Assembly (NCBI GenBank): GCA_035628505.1
Contig: DASPJR010000026.1
Span: 1 to 20,700, forward strand
DNA from: DASPJR01 sp035628505
Lineage (GTDB): Bacteria > Planctomycetota > SZUA-567 > H5-PLA8
DNA length: 20,700 nt
Direction of reading: 5' to 3'
Positions 1-6,465 of this stretch are shown here, in pieces; within the stretch, counting starts at the first letter, position 1; each line of letters starts with the position of its first letter. The position numbers and the translations under genes were made by a program. The notes beneath the pieces were generated by a model. The model searched no databases and had not been told where the DNA came from. It was given only the letters and a program-made list of their open reading frames with translations.

Positions 1-2
1 CG

Positions 3-176
3 TCGAACGATGCCGGTGAAAAGCCGCTGGACGGCGGTTTGCTTGTTGCTGACGTGGGAACGGGCAGCTTTATCTATACGAGCTACGTTTGGTACAGGCA
101 GCTGCGAACAGGCAATCCCGGTGCTTACCGGATGCTGGCAAATATGATCAGCTATCCACGCGTGAAGCGGAAATAA
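3..176 (+). CDS. 3' end of an unidentified gene (partial)
   Basis: Only the last 57 codons are present, open from the window edge to a TAA at 174-176. The readable tail contains GTGSFIYTSYVWYRQL followed by GNPGAYRMLANMIS. From memory this resembles the end of a GATase-like domain found at the C-terminus of some large PIG-L-type deacetylases (pattern G-x-F-x-Y-T...RQL..G.PGAYR..AN), but I cannot confirm it from so short a piece. The frame is free of stops and has good codon use, and the ORF ends cleanly 47 bp before the next plus-strand ORF. Function is best left open. Confidence 0.55.
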   Translation, partial: SNDAGEKPLDGGLLVADVGTGSFIYTSYVWYRQLRTGNPGAYRMLANMISYPRVKRK

Positions 177-223
177 AGATAGAGTGTTCGGAGGCGTGAA
201 CCGGGCTCTGGTCGACCACAAAG

Positions 224-820
224 ATGACTCCACTTCAGCGCCGCACGTTTGCCATCTGCATCTTTCTCTTCGCCTTCATTTTTATCTTTGAAGCGCGCGG
301 CCGGCGGCTTTCCCTACTGGGCAACGAAGAAGATGTCTCCGGCGGCGTACAGCTGATGACGCATTTCTGGCAGAATATCGCCGTCGGTGGATTCATCATC
401 ACGATCGGCGCGGTGCTGCTGGCTGTGCTGCGGCGGCCAGGCCAGCAGCCGGAATTTACCAGCGGCGAATGGATGGCCTTTGCGTTAGGGCTGGGTATCC
501 TCATCGGAACCGCGTACGTCAGCTACATGCGTGTTCGCGAGGCATCGGGTCAGAATGCCGGCGCGCTTCTTCCCGGTCGCTTCGAACGTGTAATCGGCCA
601 GGACGCTCTCCGGCGGCGGGGCCCAGATTTCCCCCGCGGCGATGCGTTTGAGCAGCGCCGTCAAGGCGTCGTTTTGCGTGATATCGCACCACGGCTGACC
701 CCAGCTTTCCAAGAGCCGCGCGCAGTAGCTGCCTTTGGGCGTGAGCCCCAGAATCGGCTTGCGCGCGCCGAGGTAATCCACCAGCTTGGAGGGCAGGAAG
801 ACACTTCGTCTTACCGGTGA
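224..820 (+). CDS. Small predicted membrane protein with a suspect C-terminal extension
   Basis: No family is recognised. The first ~107 residues look like a genuine membrane protein. There are three hydrophobic stretches, about residues 8-23 (FAICIFLFAFIFIF), 51-69 (IAVGGFIITIGAVLLAVL) and 84-101 (MAFALGLGILIGTAYVSY), with Arg/Lys-rich ends. From about residue 108 onward the sequence is Arg/Gly/Gln-rich and runs antisense through the 3' end of the convergent glycosyltransferase (485-1753). That part is probably read-through after the natural stop was lost, by mutation or a sequence error. A TAA at 591-593 in another frame would end the protein if there is a frameshift near 530-590. The ATG at 224 has only a weak ribosome binding site. 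It follows the unidentified partial gene in the same direction. Confidence 0.45.
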   Translation: MTPLQRRTFAICIFLFAFIFIFEARGRRLSLLGNEEDVSGGVQLMTHFWQNIAVGGFIITIGAVLLAVLRRPGQQPEFTSGEWMAFALGLGILIGTAYVSYMRVREASGQNAGALLPGRFERVIGQDALRRRGPDFPRGDAFEQRRQGVVLRDIAPRLTPAFQEPRAVAAFGREPQNRLARAEVIHQLGGQEDTSSYR

Positions 821-1753
821 ATCAATCAGCAGCAGCACGTCGGCGGCTTTCATCACGGCGAGGCTTTCAAGATACGAAACCGGAGAGAAGAGCTGAACAT
901 TGCCAGCCACCCCGTGTTCGCGCTCCAGGTTTACAAAACTCTCGTCCATCTCGCCGATCTGCCAGAAGTGCAGCTTCGCCGCCAAGTCCGCATGTTGCTT
1001 CGAAAGAGCAGCGATGGCCTCGTACAACTTGGCCGGGCTGCGGTAGGGATGCAGATCACCGACGTGCGCGATTACTTTTCCTGCAGGCCGAATTTGCCGG
1101 AAGAGAACGGGTAATTCTGCTTTGCCGTACCAGTCCGGATGAAAAGCGGGCGGAATGACGTGCGCTTTGGCGAGAATCTCCGGTTCGGCGCCGGCGAGCA
1201 TCGCATCTCGAAGCGCATCGGTCGCGAAGATCAGCTCGGTGGCTGTCTCGAAAATCTGCCGCTCGTAGCGGCCCAGCGCCGCGCGCGTGACCGGACTTTT
1301 GTAAAACGTGTTTCCCGACCAGGGCTCATTGAAGTACGCCACCCACGGAACGCCGCGGAAGGGACCGTTGACCAGATCGAGCGCAACAAGGTTCGACGCA
1401 GGCGGGTGGCTGCGGGAATAAATCAGCGCGGGCTTCTTGTGCTCGGCAGGAAAAAGCGCCGCGGCTTTCTGCACAGCGGCATTCTGCCAGCCGCCCTGGC
1501 CGCCAATGATACGCTGCAGAATGGTCTGGCGCCCGCGCGGAAAGGGATCGATGCGATGGATGCGCAAGGTCTCAGGCAGAAGATCCTCTAGCTTTTCATC
1601 CGAGCTGACGTCCTCTCCGGCGGAGGCACACAGGACATCCAGCACAATTTCTGGAGCAAACGCCTGTAGCGCCGCGAGCGCTTTCGTGGTCGAGATAGAG
1701 TGCCCGGTCAGCCGCGGGGGCGCATCATATGAAATCGCTAAAATCGGTGTCAT
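485..1753 (-). CDS. Glycosyltransferase, GT4-like (GT-B fold)
   Basis: A 422-residue protein with the two-lobed layout of retaining GT4-type glycosyltransferases, which move a sugar from a nucleotide donor to a lipid, glycan or small acceptor. The N-terminal acceptor lobe starts with ILAISYDAPPRLTGHS (residues 4-19). The donor lobe begins at about residue 227 with VIAHVGDLHPYR, a typical first strand of that lobe. The nucleotide-sugar region is at about 318-340 (VFLPSKLVDYLGARKPILGL), where the usual second Glu of an E-x7-E pattern is not obvious. No signal peptide or membrane segment is seen, so it is cytosolic. The last ~17 residues after the ILTRCL helix look non-conserved and overlap the plus-strand membrane gene. 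There is no Shine-Dalgarno before the ATG. A TATAGT hexamer ends 5 nt before it, so the mRNA may be leaderless. Donor and acceptor cannot be told from sequence. Confidence 0.85.
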   Translation of the reverse strand: MTPILAISYDAPPRLTGHSISTTKALAALQAFAPEIVLDVLCASAGEDVSSDEKLEDLLPETLRIHRIDPFPRGRQTILQRIIGGQGGWQNAAVQKAAALFPAEHKKPALIYSRSHPPASNLVALDLVNGPFRGVPWVAYFNEPWSGNTFYKSPVTRAALGRYERQIFETATELIFATDALRDAMLAGAEPEILAKAHVIPPAFHPDWYGKAELPVLFRQIRPAGKVIAHVGDLHPYRSPAKLYEAIAALSKQHADLAAKLHFWQIGEMDESFVNLEREHGVAGNVQLFSPVSYLESLAVMKAADVLLLIDSPVRRSVFLPSKLVDYLGARKPILGLTPKGSYCARLLESWGQPWCDITQNDALTALLKRIAAGEIWAPPPESVLADYTFEATGKKRAGILTRCLANTHVADVRGSDEDTQP

Positions 1754-1776
1754 GGTTGACTATAGCCTAACACATA

Positions 1777-1805
1777 TCGACATCTTGCAGCTTCATATTT
1801 ATAAT
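1777..1805 (+). promoter_or_regulatory. Sigma-70 type promoter of the alcohol dehydrogenase gene
   Basis: The -35 TCGACA (1777-1782, 5 of 6 matches) and the -10 TATAAT (1800-1805, perfect) are separated by 17 bp. The predicted start of transcription is near 1812, which leaves a leader of about 20 nt containing GGAG placed 7 nt before the ATG at 1832. This is the best housekeeping promoter seen in the window. Confidence 0.7.
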
Positions 1806-1831
1806 CCGCGGCGTCCATTCTGGAGTTCGCC

Positions 1832-2938
1832 ATGCCGCAAATCCGCGCTGCCGTCATACCTGCTCCCAATGCCGACGTGGAACTACGGGAGTTTCCCGAG
1901 CCGGATCTCCCCGCCGGCGGCGTGCTGATGCGCACTATTTATAGTGAAGTGTGCGGCACCGACGTTCACCTGTTCCATGGTAAGCTGAATGGCGTGCCGT
2001 ATCCGCTGATTCCGGGCCACGTGGCTGTTGGTGTTGCCGAAAAGGTGAACGGAAATGTCATCGACGTGCATGGCCGGCCTATTCGGGAGGGGCAGACGCT
2101 TACGTACCTTGATGTTCACAAGACATGCGGACGGTGCTGGTATTGCCAGGTCGCCAAGGCTTCAACGCGCTGCCCGCACCGGAAAGTCTACGGCATCACG
2201 TACGGCGCAGCCGACGGACTGCATGGCGGCTGGGCGGAGAAGATGCTTCTGTTGCCCGGCATGCAGCTGTTGCAGCTTCCGATAACCGTGGCGCCTGAGG
2301 TGTTCATCGGCGGAGGCTGCGGCCTGCAGACGGCCGTTCACGCCATCGAGCGAGCCGACATTAAGCTCGGGGATAGCGTCGTCGTGCTGGGCTCAGGTCC
2401 GGTCGGTCTTTCGTGCGCGGGACTTGCGGCGCTCAGCGGCGCGTGCTTTGTACTTGTGTCAGGCGCGCCGGAAGAACGACTGATGCTCGCGGAAAAATTC
2501 GGCGCCGACGAAGTCCTCGATATCCGTGTCATGCACGAAGCTGACCGCGTCGACGCCGTGCGGCGTTTCACTGAAGGCCGCGGCGCGGATGTGGTGATTG
2601 AAGCGTGCGGGCAGCCGCGCGCCGTGCGCGAAGCGCTGCAGATGGTGCGCGATCAAGGGCGCGTGGTTGTCGTGGGGCAGTACACGGATCAGGGCGAAGT
2701 GTCGCTTAATCCGCATGGAGACATCAACCGCAAGCACGTGGACGTGCGCGGCGTGTGGGGTTCGGACTTTTCGCATCTGTACACGGGCATACGGCTGCTG
2801 GAACGCTTTCAGGAACGCGTGCCGTGGCGTGAGCTGTGCGGCCGCGTCTATCCGCTGGACCGGGCGGCCGAGGCGCTCAATGATATTCGCGAACAGCGCT
2901 GCGCCAAGGCGATCCTGAAGCCATCGGCCCGGAGCTGA
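1832..2938 (+). CDS. Zinc-dependent alcohol dehydrogenase (MDR family)
   Basis: A 368-residue medium-chain dehydrogenase/reductase, normal in length. It is expected to oxidise an alcohol or polyol with NAD(P). Visible features are the catalytic zinc ligands C41 (in EVCGTD) and H63 (in PGH), the structural zinc loop C99-x2-C102-x2-C105-x8-C114, a third catalytic-zinc position C163 in GGCGLQTA, and a Rossmann motif VVVLGSGPVGLS (184-195). Two oddities: the usual Glu after the catalytic His (GHE) is Val64, and the end of the second Rossmann strand (VLVSGAPEER) lacks the acidic residue that marks strict NAD users. The layout resembles MDR subfamilies around TM0436-like enzymes, so the substrate is uncertain. 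The ATG has GGAG 7 nt upstream. The downstream neighbour is a sugar phosphate isomerase-like protein, so a sugar or polyol substrate is a reasonable guess. Confidence 0.92.
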   Translation: MPQIRAAVIPAPNADVELREFPEPDLPAGGVLMRTIYSEVCGTDVHLFHGKLNGVPYPLIPGHVAVGVAEKVNGNVIDVHGRPIREGQTLTYLDVHKTCGRCWYCQVAKASTRCPHRKVYGITYGAADGLHGGWAEKMLLLPGMQLLQLPITVAPEVFIGGGCGLQTAVHAIERADIKLGDSVVVLGSGPVGLSCAGLAALSGACFVLVSGAPEERLMLAEKFGADEVLDIRVMHEADRVDAVRRFTEGRGADVVIEACGQPRAVREALQMVRDQGRVVVVGQYTDQGEVSLNPHGDINRKHVDVRGVWGSDFSHLYTGIRLLERFQERVPWRELCGRVYPLDRAAEALNDIREQRCAKAILKPSARS

Positions 2939-2942
2939 TGAT

Positions 2943-3056
2943 TTCACCACAGAGATCACAGAGAGCACAGAGGATGTGATTAGGAAATGTACAAGTAAGC
3001 TGTAAAACTGTTTTGAAACATTTTCTCTGTGTGCTCTGTGATCTCTGTGGTGAGAA
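2943..3056. repeat. Inverted-repeat element built from CACAGAG-type units
   Basis: The left arm (2943-2973) and right arm (3025-3056) are near-perfect reverse complements, with a 19-bp exact core at 2945-2963 and 3034-3052. About 50-60 bp of AT-rich unique sequence lies between them. The units (ACCACAGAG, ATCACAGAG, GCACAGAGG) are the well-known low-complexity interspersed type. The element fills the entire gap between the dehydrogenase and the isomerase, so a read-through transcript would fold into a long hairpin there. It has no terminator T-run. Confidence 0.85.
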
Positions 3057-3063
3057 AAAGCTG

Positions 3064-3879
3064 ATGAACTTTTCAATCAACGTACAGCTGGGAGTCTGGC
3101 TCGACGACCTGCGGCTGCCACTTAAGCAGGCCATGCAGCTGATTGCGCCGCTGCGCGTCGAAGCCATCGGTATCGACGCGTTTGGAAACGAGGTTTCGCC
3201 GCGGGCGCTGGGCGCTTCGGCGCGGCGTGACCTGGCGCAGTTCATCCGTTCGCGCGGCGCGGCACTTTCGGCGTTGCGCGTGGATGTGGGCGGCCGGCGA
3301 CTGGCCGACGCGCAGACGCTGGACGTGAATCTCGCGCGCATCCGCGAGGCGCTGCAGCTGGCGTCTGATCTCGGCGCCTCGCACCTGGTGGTCGCCGGCG
3401 GCTTCATTCCGCCAGTGGCCGAAAAAGAAAACGCGAGTGCGCGGGCGACGCTCACCGAAGCGGCGCGGACGCTGGTGAATCTTGCATCCGTCGCACGAAC
3501 GCGCATCGCCTGGCTGGGCGGGCAGGAAGCGCCGGAGGTGCTCGCCGATTTTCTGCAGCAGGTGGACTCGAGTGCGATTCTCGAAGTGGACTTAAATCCC
3601 GGCGCTTATGTCATGCGCGGACTCGATCCGCTGAAGGCGCTGGGCACTCTAAGTTCCCGCGTGGCCATCGCGCGCGCGGCCGACCACTATCGCGGCGGCG
3701 CCGAAGCGCCTTTCGGCGCAGGCGATGTGCGCTGGAACGAAGTGCTGATTGGGCTGTCGACCTTGAACCGACCGGCCCCGCTTCCGGTGCTCGGCTCGAC
3801 GACCCTGGAAGGTGATCGCGCTCAGGCGCTAGCCAACACGTTCAAGCGCCTGTTGGCACTGCGCAAGAAACCAGTTTAA
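3064..3879 (+). CDS. Sugar phosphate isomerase/epimerase-like TIM barrel protein
   Basis: A 271-residue cytosolic protein of the AP-endonuclease-2 / xylose-isomerase-like barrel type. Recognisable stretches are VQLGVWLDDLRLP (7-19), the strand ASHLVVAGGFIPP (105-117), SAILEVDLNPGAYVMRG (170-186) and AADHYRGGAEAPFGAGDVRW (205-224), which matches the family's usual 'G.GEVDW' ending. The frame stays open upstream to a TTG at 3013, but those residues (CVLCDLCGEKK) are translated CACAGAG repeat, so I choose the ATG at 3064. Metal-ligand positions common in the family are altered: the usual His-Ala-Arg-Asp near 203 reads ARAADH, and the usual Glu of the middle strand reads AWLGGQ. It could be a catalytically changed or non-catalytic member. 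It is co-directional with the alcohol dehydrogenase and probably shares its promoter. Confidence 0.78.
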   Translation: MNFSINVQLGVWLDDLRLPLKQAMQLIAPLRVEAIGIDAFGNEVSPRALGASARRDLAQFIRSRGAALSALRVDVGGRRLADAQTLDVNLARIREALQLASDLGASHLVVAGGFIPPVAEKENASARATLTEAARTLVNLASVARTRIAWLGGQEAPEVLADFLQQVDSSAILEVDLNPGAYVMRGLDPLKALGTLSSRVAIARAADHYRGGAEAPFGAGDVRWNEVLIGLSTLNRPAPLPVLGSTTLEGDRAQALANTFKRLLALRKKPV

Positions 3880-3883
3880 CTAC

Positions 3884-4052
3884 GTGACGGGTGGCAAGTG
3901 ACGGGTGACGAGGCGATTGCATCGCACCTGGTGTTGCCCTGATGTGTAAGCGACTAGTTTCCTCAACTCGCGCAGAGGTCCAGTGTTGACTAGCGTCCTC
4001 CGCTTGCGGCTCGTCACCCGTCACCCGTCACCCGCCACCCGCCACTCGTCAC
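3884..4052. repeat. Inverted-repeat element built from CACCCGT-type units
   Basis: The left arm 3884-3912 is made of GTGACGGGT/GGCA units. The right arm 4010-4052 contains tandem CACCCGT and CACCCGC units and is its reverse complement. About 97 bp of unrelated sequence lies between. The element occupies most of the gap between the isomerase and the sigma factor gene. It has the same plan as the 2943-3056 element but a different unit. No ORF inside has coding character. Confidence 0.85.
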
Positions 4053-4058
4053 AGCCGT

Positions 4059-4095
4059 TTGACATTGTCTGAACTTGTGCATTTCATGCTACACT
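4059..4095 (+). promoter_or_regulatory. Possible extended -10 promoter of the ECF sigma gene
   Basis: TGCTACACT at 4087-4095 is an extended -10 (TGn followed by TACACT). A perfect -35 hexamer TTGACA lies at 4059-4064, but the 25-bp spacing is too long for the two to act together. Either the extended -10 works alone or the true promoter is of another class, for instance an autoregulated ECF promoter. Weak call. Confidence 0.35.
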
Positions 4096-4126
4096 ATGGA
4101 TCAAGCGAGTTGGGGATGTGCTGCAG

Positions 4127-4690
4127 ATGGCCGATCGCGTCAGCGACGCGGATTTAGTCGAGCGGGCGGAGCGCGGCGAGAAGGCCGCATTCGATGAGCT
4201 CGTCAGCCGGTATTATGAGATCGTCGTTACCGCCGCGTACTCGGTCCTCGGCAACGTCGACGCGTCGAAAGACTGCGCGCAGGAAGCGTTTCTCGAAGCG
4301 ACCGCGACACTGAACAAGCTTCGCGAGCGCTCCAAATTCGGACCGTGGATTTACGGCATCGCGCGCCGCAAGGCCATCTACGTTCTGCGCCGGCAGAAGA
4401 ATCACTCCGAAGCGATCCGTATCAAAACAGACGAAAACAATTCAGCGATGCCCGCGCATTCGCCGGCTGAGCAGGCCAGCCATAACGAACGCCTTGACAG
4501 CATCCGCCGCTCGCTGAACGAGCTTCCCGAAATTTACCGCGAAGTGTTGATGCTTAAGTACATAGACAACAGAAGCCACGAAGATATCGCGCAGCTTCTG
4601 GACATCACCATGGCCGCTGTCGACAAGCGTCTGATGCGCGGAAAAGACATGCTTCGCGAATCCATGCGGCGCTGGAAGTCCGACGAGTGA
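4127..4690 (+). CDS. ECF-type RNA polymerase sigma factor
   Basis: A 187-residue sigma-70 family protein with only regions 2 and 4, which is the ECF plan. Region 2 spans about 22-92, with the core-binding helix around ASKDCAQEAFLEA (46-58) and FGPWIYGIARRKA (71-83). Region 4 spans about 130-180, with LPEIYREVLMLKYIDNRS followed by the helix-turn-helix HEDIAQLLDITMAAVDKRLMR (151-171). It directs RNA polymerase to a small regulon in response to a signal. An in-frame GTG at 4118 lies too close to the GGGGA element (4112-4116), so the ATG at 4127 is preferred. The next gene, 162 bp downstream on the same strand, is a membrane protein with an anti-sigma-like N-terminus, the usual partner. Confidence 0.93.
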   Translation: MADRVSDADLVERAERGEKAAFDELVSRYYEIVVTAAYSVLGNVDASKDCAQEAFLEATATLNKLRERSKFGPWIYGIARRKAIYVLRRQKNHSEAIRIKTDENNSAMPAHSPAEQASHNERLDSIRRSLNELPEIYREVLMLKYIDNRSHEDIAQLLDITMAAVDKRLMRGKDMLRESMRRWKSDE

Positions 4691-4691
4691 A

Positions 4692-4750
4692 AAGACGGAA
4701 GGCAATGGCAGTTTGCAGCAGGCAGTGAGCAGTGGACGGAAGCAGAACAG
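4692..4750. repeat. GGCAGT-type interspersed repeat
   Basis: The segment reads as imperfect tandem units of GGCAATGGCAGT / TTGCAGCAGGCAGT / GAGCAGTGGACGG. Its minus-strand translation gives the Ser/Ala/Cys-rich pattern typical of this widespread repeat type. It lies between the sigma factor stop and the anti-sigma gene and separates a pair that is normally tightly coupled. Confidence 0.6.
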
Positions 4751-4852
4751 AGATGAGACAAGGCAGCGTTCACTGGAGTGAATCACGTTAAAGAAAGCGC
4801 GGTTCCTGACGTCCTGGCGGTTTAAGAAAGTGTGCCTGAAGCGGAGGTGACG

Positions 4853-5440
4853 ATGACCGAAGATGAAGCGCGAGTCCTTCTGCCGATGTATGCCGACGGC
4901 ATCCTGCCTCCGGATGAAGCGAAGCAGGTTGAAGCCGTTGTTGCGCAGAGTCCGGATCTTCAGGCGGAAGTCCGCAAGCTGAAAGAAGAAAATGCAGAAG
5001 TCCACGCGCTGCTGCAGGAGGCGCTGGCTCCTCTGCGCCCCAGCCGTTCGGCGCGCATGCGTCTTTCAGATGCAATGCTGGAAGTGCACCGCCGCGCCGA
5101 GCACATCGCCGACACGATGCCTGAACGCGGCTGGCGTATTTTCAGATACGCCTTCGCTCTCCTGGCGCTGATTGCCGCGCTGCTGACGCTGCTCTATGCG
5201 CCGCCGCAGGATCCCACGAAGCCTGAAACCTCGTGGCTCTTTATTGTGACGGTTGGCGTGTTCATGATCGGCATCACGTTCCTGCTCTGCGGGAACATCC
5301 TGGCCGATCTCGAGGCGCGGCTGCTGAGCGCGCTGTATTCACGCGACGTGGAACCCACGCGACTGGAGGTGCTGACGCTGGAAGTTTTCGGAATTGTTTC
5401 GATTGTTGCTTCGAGCGCGTTCTATTTTTACTTGCGATGA
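4853..5440 (+). CDS. Probable membrane anti-sigma factor without zinc ligands
   Basis: A 195-residue protein. The N-terminal ~60 residues (EDEARVLLPMYADGILPPDEAKQVEAVVAQ) follow the anti-sigma domain pattern 'L..Y.DG.L...E...VE..L...P' but lack the His and Cys residues of zinc-binding ZAS domains. A helical linker follows. Three hydrophobic segments follow, at about 97-115, 128-150 and 173-193. The role inferred from position is to hold the upstream ECF sigma factor at the membrane until a signal arrives. The ATG at 4853 is preceded by a strong GGAGGTGA; an upstream in-frame GTG (4832) is unlikely. The repeat in the gap means transcription may still be shared but translation is not coupled. 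Confidence 0.75.
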   Translation: MTEDEARVLLPMYADGILPPDEAKQVEAVVAQSPDLQAEVRKLKEENAEVHALLQEALAPLRPSRSARMRLSDAMLEVHRRAEHIADTMPERGWRIFRYAFALLALIAALLTLLYAPPQDPTKPETSWLFIVTVGVFMIGITFLLCGNILADLEARLLSALYSRDVEPTRLEVLTLEVFGIVSIVASSAFYFYLR

Positions 5441-5458
5441 GGGTACAACGAATGTGTT

Positions 5459-5503
5459 CCAGACGACGGTGCACACATTTCTAATGTGAGTCTTCGTGTC
5501 TGG
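5459..5503. terminator. Nested hairpin between convergent genes
   Basis: The outer arms CCAGAC (5459-5464) and GTCTGG (5498-5503) enclose a perfect 6-bp hairpin CACATT-TCT-AATGTG (5474-5488). It sits between the anti-sigma gene and the convergent antitoxin gene. There is no strong T-run on either side, so terminator function is only suggested by position. Confidence 0.35.
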
Positions 5504-5521
5504 TGTTTGCTGTTCAGTTGA

Positions 5522-5797
5522 TTACCGCCTGCGGCGGACGGTAGTGCGGCGGCTGATAATGCCGCGGACGCTGACGTGTTTGCGGGTTTCATCGCCGACG
5601 TGGTCATGGTCTTTCGGCGATTCAGCCTCTTCAACCAGATCCATCAGCGCGTTGTAGCGGTTGATATCCATCAGAACCGCTTTCGCTTTGCCATCTTCTG
5701 TAATGTAACAGGGTTCTCCGGAGACGCTTAAGTCGCGTAGAAGGCTGATCGATTTCTGCTGGAGTTCGTTGGCTCGCACGAAGCGCCCTGATGGCAT
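5522..5797 (-). CDS. Phd/YefM-type antitoxin, apparently without a toxin
   Basis: A 91-residue protein. Residues 7-60 match the Phd/YefM antitoxin fold: VRANELQQKSISLLRDL, then GEPCYITEDGKAKAVLMDINRYNALMDL, the strand-turn-strand plus helix that binds operator DNA. In this family the C-terminal tail blocks the partner toxin. Here it is unusual, with a His/Asp stretch (KDHDHVGDE) followed by an Arg-rich end (SRRTTVRRRR). The ORF could start at 5845, but the ATG at 5797 has GAGGAG 7 nt upstream and is preferred. No RelE/Doc/YoeB-like ORF lies on either side: downstream is the convergent anti-sigma gene and upstream is the membrane-protein operon. It may be an orphan regulator or a relic of a toxin-antitoxin pair. 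Confidence 0.85.
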   Translation of the reverse strand: MPSGRFVRANELQQKSISLLRDLSVSGEPCYITEDGKAKAVLMDINRYNALMDLVEEAESPKDHDHVGDETRKHVSVRGIISRRTTVRRRR

Positions 5798-5934
5798 AAA
5801 TTTGCTCCTCAAGATCAGGTGAAGGTGAAGCTCTGTTTTAAGCACACTGTGTCATGGCTAAGTCTACGTCAGAGCCACAGTTACTTTACCCAACGAAATC
5901 GGCATCGTCAAGGTTTGGGCAGCCGCTAGTTGCG

Positions 5935-6462
5935 CTATTTTGTCTCTTCTCCGTAGCCGCTCAGGATGAAATAAAAGGCGGCAAAGAAGAGAAGAACAGG
6001 CAGTGCAAAAGCAGGCTGCGTGAAAGCCAGATGCACCAGAAAATACAGGCTCCAGATCAGCATCGCCACAACGCCCAGCGCAGCGGCCGCGCAGATCAGC
6101 AAGCCCGGCACGGCAACAATCGAAACAAAGCCGATCATGCTTCCGAAGATTACCGTCCAGGCCAGCTCCAGCGTACGCTGCGGCGTCTGGGGGGTGCTCA
6201 GCTTGGCGAGGAATATGCCGGCGAGCTGGTGCGAGCCGGAAATAATAGAAACGACCGCCAGCGTGTCGTCGTTTGCGCTCCAGCCTTCAATGCTCCGGGT
6301 GATCAGATAAAATGTCGGCGTCAGTCCGATGATCGCGGCCCAGATTTCAACCACTGTGTAGTTGAAGCGTGCCTCAGGAAAACGGCGGACGTGTGCTTTC
6401 CAGCAATACCGTATGAACAGCAGGGGGAGCAGGGGATAAATTGCCGCCAGCAGGATGCCCAT
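5935..6462 (-). CDS. Membrane protein, third member of a tandem paralog trio
   Basis: A 175-residue protein of no family known to me. It is clearly homologous to its two upstream neighbours. Shared blocks are E39-I-W41-A-A-I-I-G46-L-T-P49-T, then HQLAGIFLAKL (78-88), then AWTVIFGSMIGFV (101-113). Hydrophobic segments are at about 3-19, 42-56, 66-86, 102-120, 122-146 and 150-168; this member has a longer C-terminal hydrophobic tail than the others. Its ATG lies 3 bp after the stop of the preceding paralog, so it is almost certainly translated from the same message. It is last in the run that starts with rpe. Function unknown; inner-membrane location inferred. Confidence 0.8.
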   Translation of the reverse strand: MGILLAAIYPLLPLLFIRYCWKAHVRRFPEARFNYTVVEIWAAIIGLTPTFYLITRSIEGWSANDDTLAVVSIISGSHQLAGIFLAKLSTPQTPQRTLELAWTVIFGSMIGFVSIVAVPGLLICAAAALGVVAMLIWSLYFLVHLAFTQPAFALPVLLFFAAFYFILSGYGEETK

Positions 6463-6465
6463 GGC

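Noticed and set aside
3013..3063. Upstream TTG start for the sugar isomerase-like gene
   Set aside because: The extra residues are translated CACAGAG repeat. The ATG at 3064 gives the expected family N-terminus.
5441..5521. Possible toxin gene beside the Phd/YefM antitoxin
   Set aside because: The gap is only 81 bp, holds a hairpin, and has no ORF of toxin size on either strand.
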